A DNA stretch of 49,050 nt. Origin: Nitrospirota bacterium (lineage in GTDB: Bacteria > Nitrospirota > Nitrospiria > JACQBW01). Position 1 is the first letter of the stretch, and each line of letters opens with the position of its first letter. The DNA lies in assembly GCA_016194305.1 (NCBI GenBank), contig JACQBW010000020.1, positions 1 to 49,050 of the forward strand, given 5' to 3'. Made by a program: the position numbers and the translations under genes. The notes under the pieces were generated by a model. The model ran no database searches. It had not been told where the DNA came from and saw only the letters and a list, made by a program, of their open reading frames with translations. This document shows positions 1 to 10,021 of the stretch, piece after piece.

Positions 1-951
1 TATATCATATATTTTTTTTTCGTCAGGTTCCAGCTCCTGCACTTGCGGTGGAGAAAGAATGTCGGATTGGGATTGAAACTGTCCATTAAGCTCTTCAAGA
101 ATGTCAGTCACTTTTTCCACCAGTTTTGCTCCCGATTTAATCAGTGCATGCGTTCCCTTGCTCAGTCCGCTATGAATCGGTCCGGGAACTGCAAATACCT
201 CTTTTCCCTGTTCCAGGGCCATCGAAGCAGTGATCAGGGATCCGCTCTTTTCGGCCGCTTCAATGACTACGACACCCAAAGCCAATCCGCTAATTAAGCG
301 GTTTCTCCTCGGAAAATTTTCTGGCGCAGCAGACATGCCCATTGCAAATTCAGTCATAACAGCACCCTGTCCGCTAATTGCCTCCTTTAATGCAAGCGAA
401 CCCATTGGGTAGTGAACATCGATTCCGCAACCCAATACGGCAATTGTTCTCCCTCCCGCGTCTAAAGCAGATTTATGGGCTATCTGATCGATGCCCATGG
501 CGAATCCACTGACAATCGTCATTTGGCTATGAACCAGATCCCGAGTCAATTCAGCTGCAATTTGTTTGCCGTAATACGTGGGTTTCCGGGTTCCCACAAC
601 TGCAATAGATTTTAAATCCTGTCCCCAAATCTCTCCAGTCACATACAGATAAGGAGGCGGATCATAAATATTTTTAAGTTGCGGTGGATAATGAGGATGA
701 AAATAATGAATCAGTGAGACAGAGTGCGCCTTGATGAGTTCAATCTCACGAATGACATTCGCGTCCCCCTTAAATCCCAGAATTCCCTCAATCGACTTTT
801 CAGATAGTCCTTCAATTCGAGAGAGGGCCTGCCGCGATGAAAGAAAAACTTTCTCCGGTGGTCCGATTTCATCAAGCAACCGCCTGTAAAGAACTGGTCC
901 GATTCCTTGAACGGAATTGAGAGCCAGCCAGGCGTAACGTTCGTCTTCCAT
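1..951 (-). CDS. dprA: DNA processing protein DprA/Smf, 3'-truncated by window edge
   Basis: DprA loads RecA on incoming single-stranded DNA during natural transformation. The minus-strand frame opens at ATG 951-949 (MEDERYAWLALNSVQGIGP) and stays open through position 1, giving 317 codons. Visible are an N-terminal helix-hairpin-helix-like stretch (SVQGIGPVLYRRLL), the Rossmann-like core with SIAVVGTRKPTYYG, IVSGFAMGIDQIAH and FPRRNRLISGL, then VPGPIHSGLSKGTHALIKSGA. The last visible part (LSPPQVQELEPDEKKIYDI) is the start of the C-terminal winged-helix domain, which lies outside the window. The start is 5 nt after the rng stop, so it is probably co-transcribed with the rod-shape operon. Identification is firm; only the 3' end is missing. 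Confidence 0.93.
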   Translation of the reverse strand, partial: MEDERYAWLALNSVQGIGPVLYRRLLDEIGPPEKVFLSSRQALSRIEGLSEKSIEGILGFKGDANVIREIELIKAHSVSLIHYFHPHYPPQLKNIYDPPPYLYVTGEIWGQDLKSIAVVGTRKPTYYGKQIAAELTRDLVHSQMTIVSGFAMGIDQIAHKSALDAGGRTIAVLGCGIDVHYPMGSLALKEAISGQGAVMTEFAMGMSAAPENFPRRNRLISGLALGVVVIEAAEKSGSLITASMALEQGKEVFAVPGPIHSGLSKGTHALIKSGAKLVEKVTDILEELNGQFQSQSDILSPPQVQELEPDEKKIYDI

Positions 952-956
952 CTTAT

Positions 957-2981
957 TCAAACCAGTGTGATATTATAGTGTTCCACATGCATGCTATGGT
1001 CAGGTTTAACAACAATTCTTTTCTTATAGACTTTCTCAAGCTCCTCGATTCCTTGTCGCTCCTCGTCATATAAAAGCGCAGTCACATCAGGATGGGCGAC
1101 TACAATAATTTTTTTCTCTCGCGGAGAAGCACCAACCCGTCTTATTTCTCTAAAAATTTCATAGCAAATCGTCGCCGCAGAACGTGTATAGGATCTTCCT
1201 TCACAGTAATGACACGGTTCGCAAAGAATTCGCTGGATATCATCTCGCGTCCGTTCTCTGGACAACTGGATCAGCCCCAGCTCGGAAATCTTGAGTATGT
1301 TAATTCGAGCTTTGTCTTTTGACATGGCTTCCTGAAGTGACTGGAAAACCTTTTCCTTATTCTTCTCTCGCTCCATATCTATAAAGTCTATAATAATGAT
1401 CCCGCCGATATTCCTCAATCTCAGTTGATAAGCGATCTCCTTGAGAGCTTCAAGATTCGTCCTTAAAATTGTTTCTTCAAGATCCTTCTTCCCCACATAT
1501 CTTCCCGTATTCACGTCAATAACTGTCAAAGCCTCCGTCCGGTCAATGACCAGATATCCTCCTGATTTCAGCCAGACCTTTCTCGAGAGCGCCCTGGAAA
1601 TCTCAGTTTCGATTTCGTAGGCGTCAAATACGGGTTCTTCTTTAGTATAGAGCTCCACTCGGGTCGATAATTCCTGAAGATACATTTGAGCGTAGTCTTT
1701 AATCCGCTCATATTCTTCTTTTGAGTCAATCACGAGGCGGTCAACTTTTTTTGTAAAGAGATCTCTCACGGTTCTGAAAATAAGGTCAAGATCAATATGC
1801 AAAAGAGCCGGGGCAACAATTTTCTCTTTCTTCTTCAACATGCTTTGCCAGAGGAGTTCCAGAAATTCCATATCTGATTTAAACTCTTCTTCAGTCGTCC
1901 CTTCGCTGACCGTTCGGATAATATAGCCGCTCCCAGGCTTTCTCAACCGATGAAGCATTTCCTTTAATCTGCCTCTCTCTTCCGATCCTCCAATTCTCCT
2001 GGAGATTCCGATATGATTCACAGTTGGCATATAGACCAGGTATCGCCCGGGCAAAGAGACATAAGTTGTGACTCTCGGACCTTTTGTTCCCATCGCATCC
2101 TTAGAAACCTGGACGAGTATTTCCTGCCCCTCTTTCAGGAGATCCTCAATCGCCTTAGTGGAACGACGCGATTTAGATCGCGTCTTAAAATGACGTGATC
2201 GATTTCTTCCTCTCGATGGACCTCCTGAACGTCCCGGTCTGGAGGACGGTCCCTTCTGTTCATTTGTTTTAGATTGAGCCACCTCGGGCTCAGAAAGGGG
2301 ACTTCCGATAACCGGTTCCGTACCGGAGGACTCCTCAATGAGTTGATCGGATGGAATATCCGAATCCCGAATATCTTCGTCCAGTTCCGAAATCGCTGAA
2401 TCTTGAAGAAACGGAGGTTCTTCCAAAGAAAGGGATTCTGCCGGTGACAGGAGGGACTCTTCTTCGACAAATATTTCTTCGGTCGACGGAAGAGGTTCAG
2501 ATAATCCGGTAAAATCCTCCTGAACAATTAATGATTCCAAGGTTGGGGCATCTGCGATAACCGTCTGGATTTCAGAAACAAGGTCAGATTCGACCGCCTT
2601 GTCCTGACCGTCGGATAAGTTCCCAGAATCGCCATTTCCCTTATTTAGCGTTTGAATGTTTTCTTCAATGGCCTCTCTACCTCTGAAATCAGGAACAGAC
2701 TCCGCCTCGTCGTCCTCCTGTTCTTCCATGAGATATTTTTCGAAATCGCCTCCCCCCGTGGAAACTTCAGAGACATAAAGGAACGCCGCCTTTTCAACAC
2801 CAATATCGACAAAGGCTGCCTGCATACCGGGAAGGACTTTTACAACTTTACCCTTATAAACATTGCCAACAATTCCGCGGTCTTTCTTGCGGTCAATATA
2901 GAATTCGGTCACCACTTTATTTTCCAGGATGGCGACACGCGTCTCCTCATGTGTGGCATTTATGATTATTTCAGTTGCCAT
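957..2981 (-). CDS. rng: Ribonuclease G/E family endoribonuclease with enlarged S1 domain
   Basis: Single-strand endoribonuclease of the RNase E/G family, cytoplasmic, acting in rRNA maturation and mRNA decay. The N-terminal S1 domain starts MATEIIINATHEETRVAIL. Catalytic Mg-binding Asp residues sit in TVIDVNTGRYVG (about 489) and IIIDFIDMER (about 532), 43 residues apart as in E. coli RNase G/E, followed by the zinc-link CHYC (about 590-593). There is no RNase E-type C-terminal scaffold. The S1 domain is split by about 180 extra residues, acidic first and then Arg/Ser-rich, before EGQEILVQVSKDAMGTKGP. I prefer ATG 2981 because GGGAGA lies 6 nt upstream; ATG 2987 and an upstream start at 3005 are poorer. 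It follows rodA and precedes dprA on the same strand. Confidence 0.93.
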   Translation of the reverse strand: MATEIIINATHEETRVAILENKVVTEFYIDRKKDRGIVGNVYKGKVVKVLPGMQAAFVDIGVEKAAFLYVSEVSTGGGDFEKYLMEEQEDDEAESVPDFRGREAIEENIQTLNKGNGDSGNLSDGQDKAVESDLVSEIQTVIADAPTLESLIVQEDFTGLSEPLPSTEEIFVEEESLLSPAESLSLEEPPFLQDSAISELDEDIRDSDIPSDQLIEESSGTEPVIGSPLSEPEVAQSKTNEQKGPSSRPGRSGGPSRGRNRSRHFKTRSKSRRSTKAIEDLLKEGQEILVQVSKDAMGTKGPRVTTYVSLPGRYLVYMPTVNHIGISRRIGGSEERGRLKEMLHRLRKPGSGYIIRTVSEGTTEEEFKSDMEFLELLWQSMLKKKEKIVAPALLHIDLDLIFRTVRDLFTKKVDRLVIDSKEEYERIKDYAQMYLQELSTRVELYTKEEPVFDAYEIETEISRALSRKVWLKSGGYLVIDRTEALTVIDVNTGRYVGKKDLEETILRTNLEALKEIAYQLRLRNIGGIIIIDFIDMEREKNKEKVFQSLQEAMSKDKARINILKISELGLIQLSRERTRDDIQRILCEPCHYCEGRSYTRSAATICYEIFREIRRVGASPREKKIIVVAHPDVTALLYDEERQGIEELEKVYKKRIVVKPDHSMHVEHYNITLV

Positions 2982-3043
2982 ATTCATTCTCCCATAACAG
3001 AACAAACCTGTTGAGGCCGTTCATCATTTTCTCAATTTAATTT

Positions 3044-4159
3044 TTAATAAAAGAGCATAAATCTTCGAATCTTCACATTCATCAAAATGCCGAGAGCCGC
3101 CATCGTAGTGACCATGGCCGTTCCTCCATAACTCATGAGCGGAAGAGGCACGCCAACGACCGGCATCATCCCAAGCGTCATACTTATATTGATCATGACA
3201 TTAAACCCGATCATTCCAATCACACCAACTGCAAGGAATGTTCCCAAAGCATCTTTGGCCTTAAATGCAACGTCAACACCCCAGAGAAGAAGAAGTCCAA
3301 ACAAAACCAGCAATATCAGAATACCGATGAATCCCCATTCTTCGGCAAAAACTGCAAATATGAAATCGGTATGGCCTTCGGGAAGAAACTTAAGTTGGCT
3401 CTGTGTCCCACCCAATAATCCTTTTCCGAAAAGTCCTCCTGAACCGATCGCAATTTTGGATTGTATAATATGGTATCCGGTCCCGGACGGATCATTTGTC
3501 GGATTTAAAAAAGTCAGGAGTCGCTCCTTTTGGTAGGACTTTAGGTGATGCCAGAAAAAATTCCAGAGAAACGGAAGGAACATCAAAAAAATTAATCCAA
3601 CAAATATTAATGATTTGGATCTAAAACCCACCAGAAACAACATCGAAATAAAAATAAAAGACAGTGAGAGCCCGGTCCCCAGGTCAGGTTGTTTAAGAAC
3701 CAGCATGAAGGGGATGCCAAGCAAGACGAGCGGGAACGCGAGTTGACTCATTCTAAATCCGCTTCCCTGGGCATTTTCAGAAAAATATTTCGCCAGAACA
3801 AGCAATATGCCCAATTTTGCAAACTCAGACGGCTGAAAAGAAAATGGACCCAAGGAAAGCCATCGTTGCGCACCCAGTCCGACTCTCCCAAATAACATAA
3901 CCAGAAGGAGCAGTAGCACCATCACACCGTAGATCAGATACGCAAATCTGGAAATGGTGTGGTAGTCAATCACCATGGCAATAAAAAATGCCCCGAATGC
4001 GATAATTATCCAATAGATCTGTTTTAAATAAAGGGCTGATTTCACCTGTTCTTTATGAAGCGATACGCTATAAAGTGACAAGACACTCAGAAAAAGTATG
4101 CCAAAAACGATCAGGAGAAATTTCCAGTCGAATTTTGTTATCAGTCGGCGATCAAACAT
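3044..4159 (-). CDS. rodA: Rod shape-determining protein RodA (SEDS peptidoglycan polymerase)
   Basis: SEDS-family glycosyltransferase that polymerises lipid II into glycan strands for lateral wall growth, working with the transpeptidase PBP2 encoded just upstream. 371 residues, a normal RodA length, with about ten hydrophobic helices. Typical SEDS blocks are visible: RWLSLGPFSFQPSEFAKLG, KQPDLGTGLSLSFIF, GHTDFIFAVFAEEWGFIG and the C-terminal GVPLPLMSYGGTAM. ATG 4159 has GAGG about 5 nt upstream. About 80 nt separate it from mrdA, with no clear promoter in the gap. Position next to mrdA and mreBCD favours RodA over FtsW. Confidence 0.95.
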   Translation of the reverse strand: MFDRRLITKFDWKFLLIVFGILFLSVLSLYSVSLHKEQVKSALYLKQIYWIIIAFGAFFIAMVIDYHTISRFAYLIYGVMVLLLLLVMLFGRVGLGAQRWLSLGPFSFQPSEFAKLGILLVLAKYFSENAQGSGFRMSQLAFPLVLLGIPFMLVLKQPDLGTGLSLSFIFISMLFLVGFRSKSLIFVGLIFLMFLPFLWNFFWHHLKSYQKERLLTFLNPTNDPSGTGYHIIQSKIAIGSGGLFGKGLLGGTQSQLKFLPEGHTDFIFAVFAEEWGFIGILILLVLFGLLLLWGVDVAFKAKDALGTFLAVGVIGMIGFNVMINISMTLGMMPVVGVPLPLMSYGGTAMVTTMAALGILMNVKIRRFMLFY

Positions 4160-4239
4160 TTTTCCTCAACCGTTAATTACCGGCAGTCCTTGTTCCCTCT
4201 CTGATCCGCTGGTCGAGGGACTCGCTGAGACGAGACCGC

Positions 4240-6117
4240 TTAGCTTTTTTTTAACGTTTGCTCCCCTCCTTCCTTGGGTTTGTTTAAATAAGCTTCAAAT
4301 ACTTTCTTTGCCAGGGGAGCCGCTGTGGATCCGCCGTGTCCCCCATGTTCTACCAACACGGCAACAACAATTTTCGGATGATCATAGGGAGCATAGGCGA
4401 CAAACCAGGCATGATCTTGTAACAGCTTTGGAAGCGTTTTTGAATTGAGATTCCCTCCGACTCCGGCCTTTGCCGCAATGACCTGTGCAGTTCCGGTTTT
4501 CCCCGCAGTTTCAAAAAACTCCGACTTGGCGCCGCCGGCAGTTCCATGGGGTTCATGAACGACGCCCCGCAATGCTTCCCGCACGATTTTCAACGTTCTG
4601 GAAGAAATTTCATGAGATTCGAGCAAAACCGGAGGAAAAGTTTCCTTTCTTTCATTCTGCCGGTCGTAGGTCTCTTTCAGGAGCCTCGGCTTATATCGAT
4701 ATCCGCCGTTTGCAACCTGACTCATCATATAAGCGGCCTGAAGTGGGGTGAAATTTACGTATCCCTGCCCAATGGACACGGATAGAGTTTCACCCGGGAA
4801 CCACTGCTCATTTCTTGTTTTCAGTTTCCACTCCGTAGAAGGAATAATCCCTTCTTTTTCAGAGGGAAGGTCAATTCCGGTTGCATGTCCGAGTCCGAAG
4901 CGATGCGCCTCGTCCGCAATCAGATCGATCCCAAGTTCTTCTCCCAATTTATAAAAATAAACATCACACGATTCAACAAGTGAGCGGTGAAGGTCCACGA
5001 TACCATGTCCCCCTCTTTTCCAGTCTCTGAAAACCCGCTTTCCGAAAGGAAGCGCTCCCTGGCAGCTCACTCCCTGTTGGGGGTCCAGCTTATTGGCCTC
5101 CAAGGCGGCAATGGACATCAGGATTTTAAAAACTGATCCCGGAGGATATGTTCCCTGAATAGCCCGATTATTTAGGGGTTTGAACGGATCTTTCAGGAGA
5201 AGGTCCCACTCCTTCTGACTAATTCTTTCAGAAAGGGCCTGGGGGTCAAATGCCGGGTGACTGGTCATGGCCAGAATGTCACCCGTTTCGGGTTCCATCG
5301 CGACAATTGCCCCTGCCTCCTCGCCAAGACCCTGTTCAGCCGCCTGCTGCGTTGCAAGATCAATCGTTAAATAAAGATCTTTGCTTCCTTCAGGTTCTCG
5401 AACATTCAAGATCTTGATTTCATGACCCAGGGCATCCACTTCTATCCCTTTCTCGCCTGGCTCACCCCGAAGATACTGGTCATATCTTTTTTCAATTCCA
5501 TACTGTCCGATTAACGTCCCCGGCGGAAGATTGTCATAAACGGACGACTCCATCTGTTTTTCATTTATCTCACTGACATACCCGAGCACATGGGAAGCCG
5601 TCCTTCCAAATACATAATTGCGCTGATATTCCACCTCTATCTTTAGTCCGGCCAGATTCAACTGGTCTTCCTCGAAGAGCGCTACTTCCTTTAACGTCAG
5701 CCCATCTCTAATCTTAACCGGGAGGTAAGGCGACGACTGCCGCTGGTCGATTTTTTTCACGATTTCTTCATTCGGAAATCCCAGAACTTCGCTCACTTTA
5801 TGAATGACATAGTCATGATCCTTCACATCTTCCGGTATCAGGTAAAGTGTAAACCCGGGGACATTATTGACAAGAATATTGCCATTTCGATCGTAAATAC
5901 GGCCCCTCCGGGGCTGTATAAATACTTCTCTTATCCGATTGTTTTCAGATTGCTCCTGATAGAAGCTCCCTTCGTTAATCTGAAGCGTCCAGGATCGAAC
6001 AAGAATTCCGCAAAAACCGATTCCGATAACGATCAGTAAAAAAACGATCCGGCGCTGAATCTTTCTAAGATTTTCCTGGGGAAGAGAAGAATAATCTCTC
6101 AAATCCATCCTTTTCAT
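4240..6117 (-). CDS. mrdA: Penicillin-binding protein 2 (elongasome transpeptidase)
   Basis: Monofunctional class B transpeptidase that crosslinks peptidoglycan during elongation, anchored in the inner membrane and acting in the periplasm. One N-terminal membrane helix (about 22-42) is followed by the pedestal domain (RRGRIYDRNGNILVNN, about 70-85) and the transpeptidase domain. Active-site motifs are SVFK (Ser328/Lys331), SCD (383-385) and KTGT (540-543); SCD is the usual form in PBP2. At 625 residues the length is normal. The 5' end overlaps the mreD 3' end by 53 nt in another frame; ATG 6108 is an alternative start that would shorten the overlap. It is the partner of RodA, encoded next. 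Confidence 0.95.
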   Translation of the reverse strand: MKRMDLRDYSSLPQENLRKIQRRIVFLLIVIGIGFCGILVRSWTLQINEGSFYQEQSENNRIREVFIQPRRGRIYDRNGNILVNNVPGFTLYLIPEDVKDHDYVIHKVSEVLGFPNEEIVKKIDQRQSSPYLPVKIRDGLTLKEVALFEEDQLNLAGLKIEVEYQRNYVFGRTASHVLGYVSEINEKQMESSVYDNLPPGTLIGQYGIEKRYDQYLRGEPGEKGIEVDALGHEIKILNVREPEGSKDLYLTIDLATQQAAEQGLGEEAGAIVAMEPETGDILAMTSHPAFDPQALSERISQKEWDLLLKDPFKPLNNRAIQGTYPPGSVFKILMSIAALEANKLDPQQGVSCQGALPFGKRVFRDWKRGGHGIVDLHRSLVESCDVYFYKLGEELGIDLIADEAHRFGLGHATGIDLPSEKEGIIPSTEWKLKTRNEQWFPGETLSVSIGQGYVNFTPLQAAYMMSQVANGGYRYKPRLLKETYDRQNERKETFPPVLLESHEISSRTLKIVREALRGVVHEPHGTAGGAKSEFFETAGKTGTAQVIAAKAGVGGNLNSKTLPKLLQDHAWFVAYAPYDHPKIVVAVLVEHGGHGGSTAAPLAKKVFEAYLNKPKEGGEQTLKKS

Positions 6118-6604
6118 CCAAAAATTCTTTAATTTTAAATCGTTTCACTAAAATCCAGAACAAGAGCGATCCCAGGAATGCATCAAGTACTCCCTTGGGA
6201 ATGATGAGTTCCTTCCAGGGATAGTGCATCAACACTTCTCTCGAAGTGAGGTCCAGAAATGAAAAAACCAACATGCTGTAAAAAAGGGAAAAGAAAAACA
6301 AAATAAGGAGATTGAAAAACCATCTCAGATTTAATAATGCCTGGCGAATCAATCCGGCAAAAAAACCAATGATCAATCCACTTTCCATTTGAACAAAGGT
6401 TGTCCCTCCCGACAAGATATCAGCAATGAACCCTACGCCGATGCCCATCAAAGCCCCCCGGACATTTCCGTATAAAAGGCCTGTGAAATAGATAGCAAGA
6501 AATCCCAAATCCGGTTTTATATTACCAATTGAAATGTAGTCCCCTATCATGCCCTGGAGAGGTATCAACATCGTAATGAGAGTAAAAAACAAGAGACCTT
6601 TCAT
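6065..6604 (-). CDS. mreD: Rod shape-determining protein MreD
   Basis: Small polytopic inner-membrane protein that links MreC and the MreB cytoskeleton. 179 residues with about five or six hydrophobic helices; the early part GNIKPDLGFLAIYFTGLLYG and FIADILSGG resembles the conserved MreD region. Sequence identity of this family is low, so the call leans on its size, topology and the mreC-mreD-mrdA order. The start overlaps the mreC stop by 4 nt (ATGA), implying translational coupling, and its 3' end overlaps the mrdA start by 53 nt. Confidence 0.9.
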   Translation of the reverse strand: MKGLLFFTLITMLIPLQGMIGDYISIGNIKPDLGFLAIYFTGLLYGNVRGALMGIGVGFIADILSGGTTFVQMESGLIIGFFAGLIRQALLNLRWFFNLLILFFFSLFYSMLVFSFLDLTSREVLMHYPWKELIIPKGVLDAFLGSLLFWILVKRFKIKEFLDEKDGFERLFFSSPGKS

Positions 6605-7503
6605 TTTTTTTGGATTCCGACCAATTCCGCATCCGCCGCCGGAGACGAACGGATAACCATCACTTCTTCGAGTCGAGAGAAATTGACCGCCGGAACAACC
6701 TCGACTGACAGGAAAGGGTCACCGGTCATCAGCTCTGTGGTCTTTTTACCCTCAGATTCGGATTTTTGATCCACTTTGATAACCGATCCGATTAAAATTC
6801 CTTTGGGAAAGGTGGGTGTTAAACCTGACGTTTCGACCTGATCTCCGACAGTAAGCTTTAAGTCTACGGACAAATACTTAACCCGCGTCAGGCCTCTCAA
6901 GGTCCCTTCCAGAATTCCTTGGTCCCGCGTTCTGCTGATCAAAGCGGCGACCGCGCTATTGCGATCCGTAATGAGCTGAACAATTGAATTTTTAGATCCG
7001 ACTTTAAGAATTCGACCTACGACTCCTGCCGAAGTCATGACACCCATGCCCGGCTCTAAGCCGTCTTGACTTCCCTTATTGATTGTGAGTGATTTATACC
7101 AGTTTGACGGTTCTCTTAAAATGACCTCTGCCACGGTCAGTTTAAGAGGAGGAGGAAGGGGAATTTCCAGGAGTTTTCTTAATCGTTCGTTTTCGAATTG
7201 AGTTTCCTTTAAATAATTATTTTCCCCTTTGAGGACATCGAAATCTTTCTGGAGTTGAGCGTATTTTTCGCGGGTCTGAACGATATCAATATAGTTCGCC
7301 CAGATATGAGTCATACCTCCAACCAAGGAATGAATCGAGGCTTCAGCCCAATAGCCGAGGAAAAGTACCGGATTCTGGATTTTGGAAGGAGGCGACTTCG
7401 ACAAATCAAGGGTCACGGCAATAGCCAGGACCATGATCAGTGAAACGGCAAGGATGATTCTTTTGATAAATCGGTCGCTGCGTGAAAAGCGAAAAATGCT
7501 CAT
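6601..7503 (-). CDS. mreC: Rod shape-determining protein MreC
   Basis: Periplasmic scaffold of the elongasome that activates PBP2-RodA. An N-terminal anchor (RFIKRIILAVSLIMVLAIAV) is followed by a heptad-rich coiled coil (about residues 65-105, TREKYAQLQKDFDVLKGEN) and two beta-barrel domains (INKGSQDGLEPGMGVMTSAG, SGLTPTFPKGILIGSV). I use ATG 7503 (MSIFRFSRSDR); an in-frame TTG at 7527 would add eight residues, and neither has a good Shine-Dalgarno. It lies about 60 nt after mreB and overlaps mreD by 4 nt. Confidence 0.93.
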   Translation of the reverse strand: MSIFRFSRSDRFIKRIILAVSLIMVLAIAVTLDLSKSPPSKIQNPVLFLGYWAEASIHSLVGGMTHIWANYIDIVQTREKYAQLQKDFDVLKGENNYLKETQFENERLRKLLEIPLPPPLKLTVAEVILREPSNWYKSLTINKGSQDGLEPGMGVMTSAGVVGRILKVGSKNSIVQLITDRNSAVAALISRTRDQGILEGTLRGLTRVKYLSVDLKLTVGDQVETSGLTPTFPKGILIGSVIKVDQKSESEGKKTTELMTGDPFLSVEVVPAVNFSRLEEVMVIRSSPAADAELVGIQKK

Positions 7504-7561
7504 AGGCTCAAGACAGGAAGCCACCAAAGCAGGGAAAAATCGAACTCGATTCCTTTTCCCT

Positions 7562-8605
<1,044 letters not shown>

Positions 8606-8629
8606 CTATACAGAAATTGAGCCCTTTGC

Positions 8630-9088
8630 TCAAAGGTTTTTAATTTCAAAACTCTCGCTATCCACGACCTGGGTATGAGCCAATTCGTCTCCGATTCTTA
8701 ATCCCTTTTCGTTTCCAATCATAAGTAGAAGCTCAAATCCAATGATGGCAAAAAACAGAATCCAACCTACAATGGGAATCAGTAAAAACAGATAGGCAAT
8801 AAGCAAAGGAAAGTTACGGATGATTGACTCTCTAAATGAAGCCTCTTTATTCTTTTGCGGAATATAAGTCTGCAGGCCTACCAATCGCTTTCCAATACTT
8901 TTACCATGAAATAATCCATCCGCAATCAAGAGGTAGGTAATACTAATATACAACCCGACAGGTGGAAAGAGTTGCCTGAGAACCGCTATGAACAAAAAAT
9001 CGATTAATTTCGCTATGACCCGGTGTAGAATGACCGCCTTGGGAAAAATAGCCTCAATCGGTGCTACCTGTTCGGCGGAAAATCCCAT
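8630..9088 (-). CDS. RDD-family membrane protein
   Basis: RDD domain proteins are small polytopic inner-membrane proteins of mostly unknown function; some are implicated in ion or solute transport. The defining Arg and Asp residues appear as HRVIAKLIDFLF (about 22-33), GKSIGKRLVGLQ and RESIIRNFP. About four hydrophobic segments are seen in 152 residues, with a hydrophilic tail GLRIGDELAHTQVVD. The ATG has no evident Shine-Dalgarno. It ends about 33 nt before mreB and is the first gene after the divergent promoter region, so it probably leads the rod-shape operon transcript. No specific function is claimed. Confidence 0.8.
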   Translation of the reverse strand: MGFSAEQVAPIEAIFPKAVILHRVIAKLIDFLFIAVLRQLFPPVGLYISITYLLIADGLFHGKSIGKRLVGLQTYIPQKNKEASFRESIIRNFPLLIAYLFLLIPIVGWILFFAIIGFELLLMIGNEKGLRIGDELAHTQVVDSESFEIKNL

Positions 9089-9151
9089 ATCAATTCAAAC
9101 GACACTCTTTTAATAGACAAGTATATCCAATATAATCAATAGCGTTTTGAT

Positions 9152-9178
9152 ATTATAGGAAAATCTCCGGTGATTCAA
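9152..9178 (-). promoter_or_regulatory. Putative sigma70 promoter for RDD-mreBCD-mrdA-rodA operon
   Basis: On the minus strand TTGAAT (9178-9173) and a perfect TATAAT (9157-9152) are separated by 15 bp, about 65 nt upstream of the RDD start. The spacer is short; shifting the -35 to GTTGAA gives 16 bp. Confidence 0.45.
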
Positions 9179-9195
9179 CTAAATTGTCAAAGCCC

Positions 9196-9224
9196 TTGTG
9201 AAATTAACTGATCTGAATTAAAAT
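9196..9224 (+). promoter_or_regulatory. Putative sigma70 promoter for the SurA-N-type gene
   Basis: TTGTGA (9196-9201), 17-bp spacer, TAAAAT (9219-9224), about 50 nt before the ATG at 9276, in the 187-nt divergent intergenic region. Confidence 0.45.
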
Positions 9225-9275
9225 ATAACCATTAATTGAAAAAAAAGCAAACCTAAGAAAGGAAGAGATTCAGCC

Positions 9276-9962
9276 ATGTTAAAAGTTCTTCGAGAAAGTG
9301 CCATTGAAAATCCCTGGTTTTACCGATTAATCATGCTTGCGATCGCGGTTGCCTTTGTGATTACGATGGGTTGGGGTATGGGTTATACCAAATCAGCCAG
9401 CAAGGATTATGTCGCTAAGGTAAATGGGGAATTAATTACATTGGACGAGTTCCAGGATTCCTACCGAACATCCGTCGCATTTTACAAAAAAATGATGGGA
9501 GAGAAGTACAATGAAGAGATGTTAAAACAGCTTCATATGAAAAAAAACGTCCTGACTAGTCTCATCGACAAGAAATTATGGCTTGAAGCTGCAAAGGATA
9601 TGGGGATAACCGTGTCCAATGAAGAGTTAATATCGCTGCTGAAAGGAAACGAGCTTTTTCAGAAAAATAAAATATTTGATGAATCGACTTATCGTCAGGT
9701 ATTAGCCTACAATCACCTCAAAACCGCGGACTTCGAAGAGAGCCAGAGAAAAGAACTTCTCTATGAAAAGATCAGGGCGACTTTGAAAGAATCTGTGATG
9801 CTTTCTCCCCAGGAACTGCCCATCACAGGAACCGCGGAAGAAAATGAACGCGTTTCCAAAGATAAATTGAACCAAAAACGAGAAAAAGCCGTGCAAAGCT
9901 TTTTGGAAAACATGAAAACAAAATCCAAAATCGAAATCAAGAACGAATACATTGAAGGATAG
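9276..9962 (+). CDS. SurA/PpiD N-terminal-domain periplasmic chaperone lacking a PPIase domain
   Basis: Membrane-anchored protein related to the chaperone part of SurA/PpiD. A cytoplasmic N-terminus with IENPWFYRLIM is followed by a single membrane helix (about 17-33) and the SurA_N signature VAKVNGELITLDEFQDSYR (about 46-64), then MKKNVLTSLIDKKLWLEAAKDMGI. PpiD-like proteins of this kind normally continue into a parvulin domain; here the protein stops at 228 residues, with a charged helical tail (about 180-228), so no isomerase domain is present. AGGAAGAG lies 8 nt before the ATG. A role in folding envelope proteins is inferred from the family. It is monocistronic, flanked by minus-strand genes. 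Confidence 0.75.
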   Translation: MLKVLRESAIENPWFYRLIMLAIAVAFVITMGWGMGYTKSASKDYVAKVNGELITLDEFQDSYRTSVAFYKKMMGEKYNEEMLKQLHMKKNVLTSLIDKKLWLEAAKDMGITVSNEELISLLKGNELFQKNKIFDESTYRQVLAYNHLKTADFEESQRKELLYEKIRATLKESVMLSPQELPITGTAEENERVSKDKLNQKREKAVQSFLENMKTKSKIEIKNEYIEG

Positions 9963-9975
9963 TCTTTCTTAATGG

Positions 9976-9995
9976 ATTCCCGTTTTGGCGGGAAT
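9976..9995. terminator. Short hairpin between convergent genes (weak terminator candidate)
   Basis: ATTCCCG, 6-nt loop, CGGGAAT: a 7-bp perfect stem 14 nt after the SurA-N-type stop. There is no T-tract on either side, so intrinsic termination is doubtful; it may instead protect the mRNA 3' end. Confidence 0.3.
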
Positions 9996-10021
9996 GGCAG
10001 TCCTGGAACGAGATTCAAATC

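Noticed and set aside
3007-3043. Fourth copy of the stop-adjacent repeat near ACCTGTTGAGG between rodA and rng
   Set aside because: Only a short resemblance to one end; no partner end or internal blocks.
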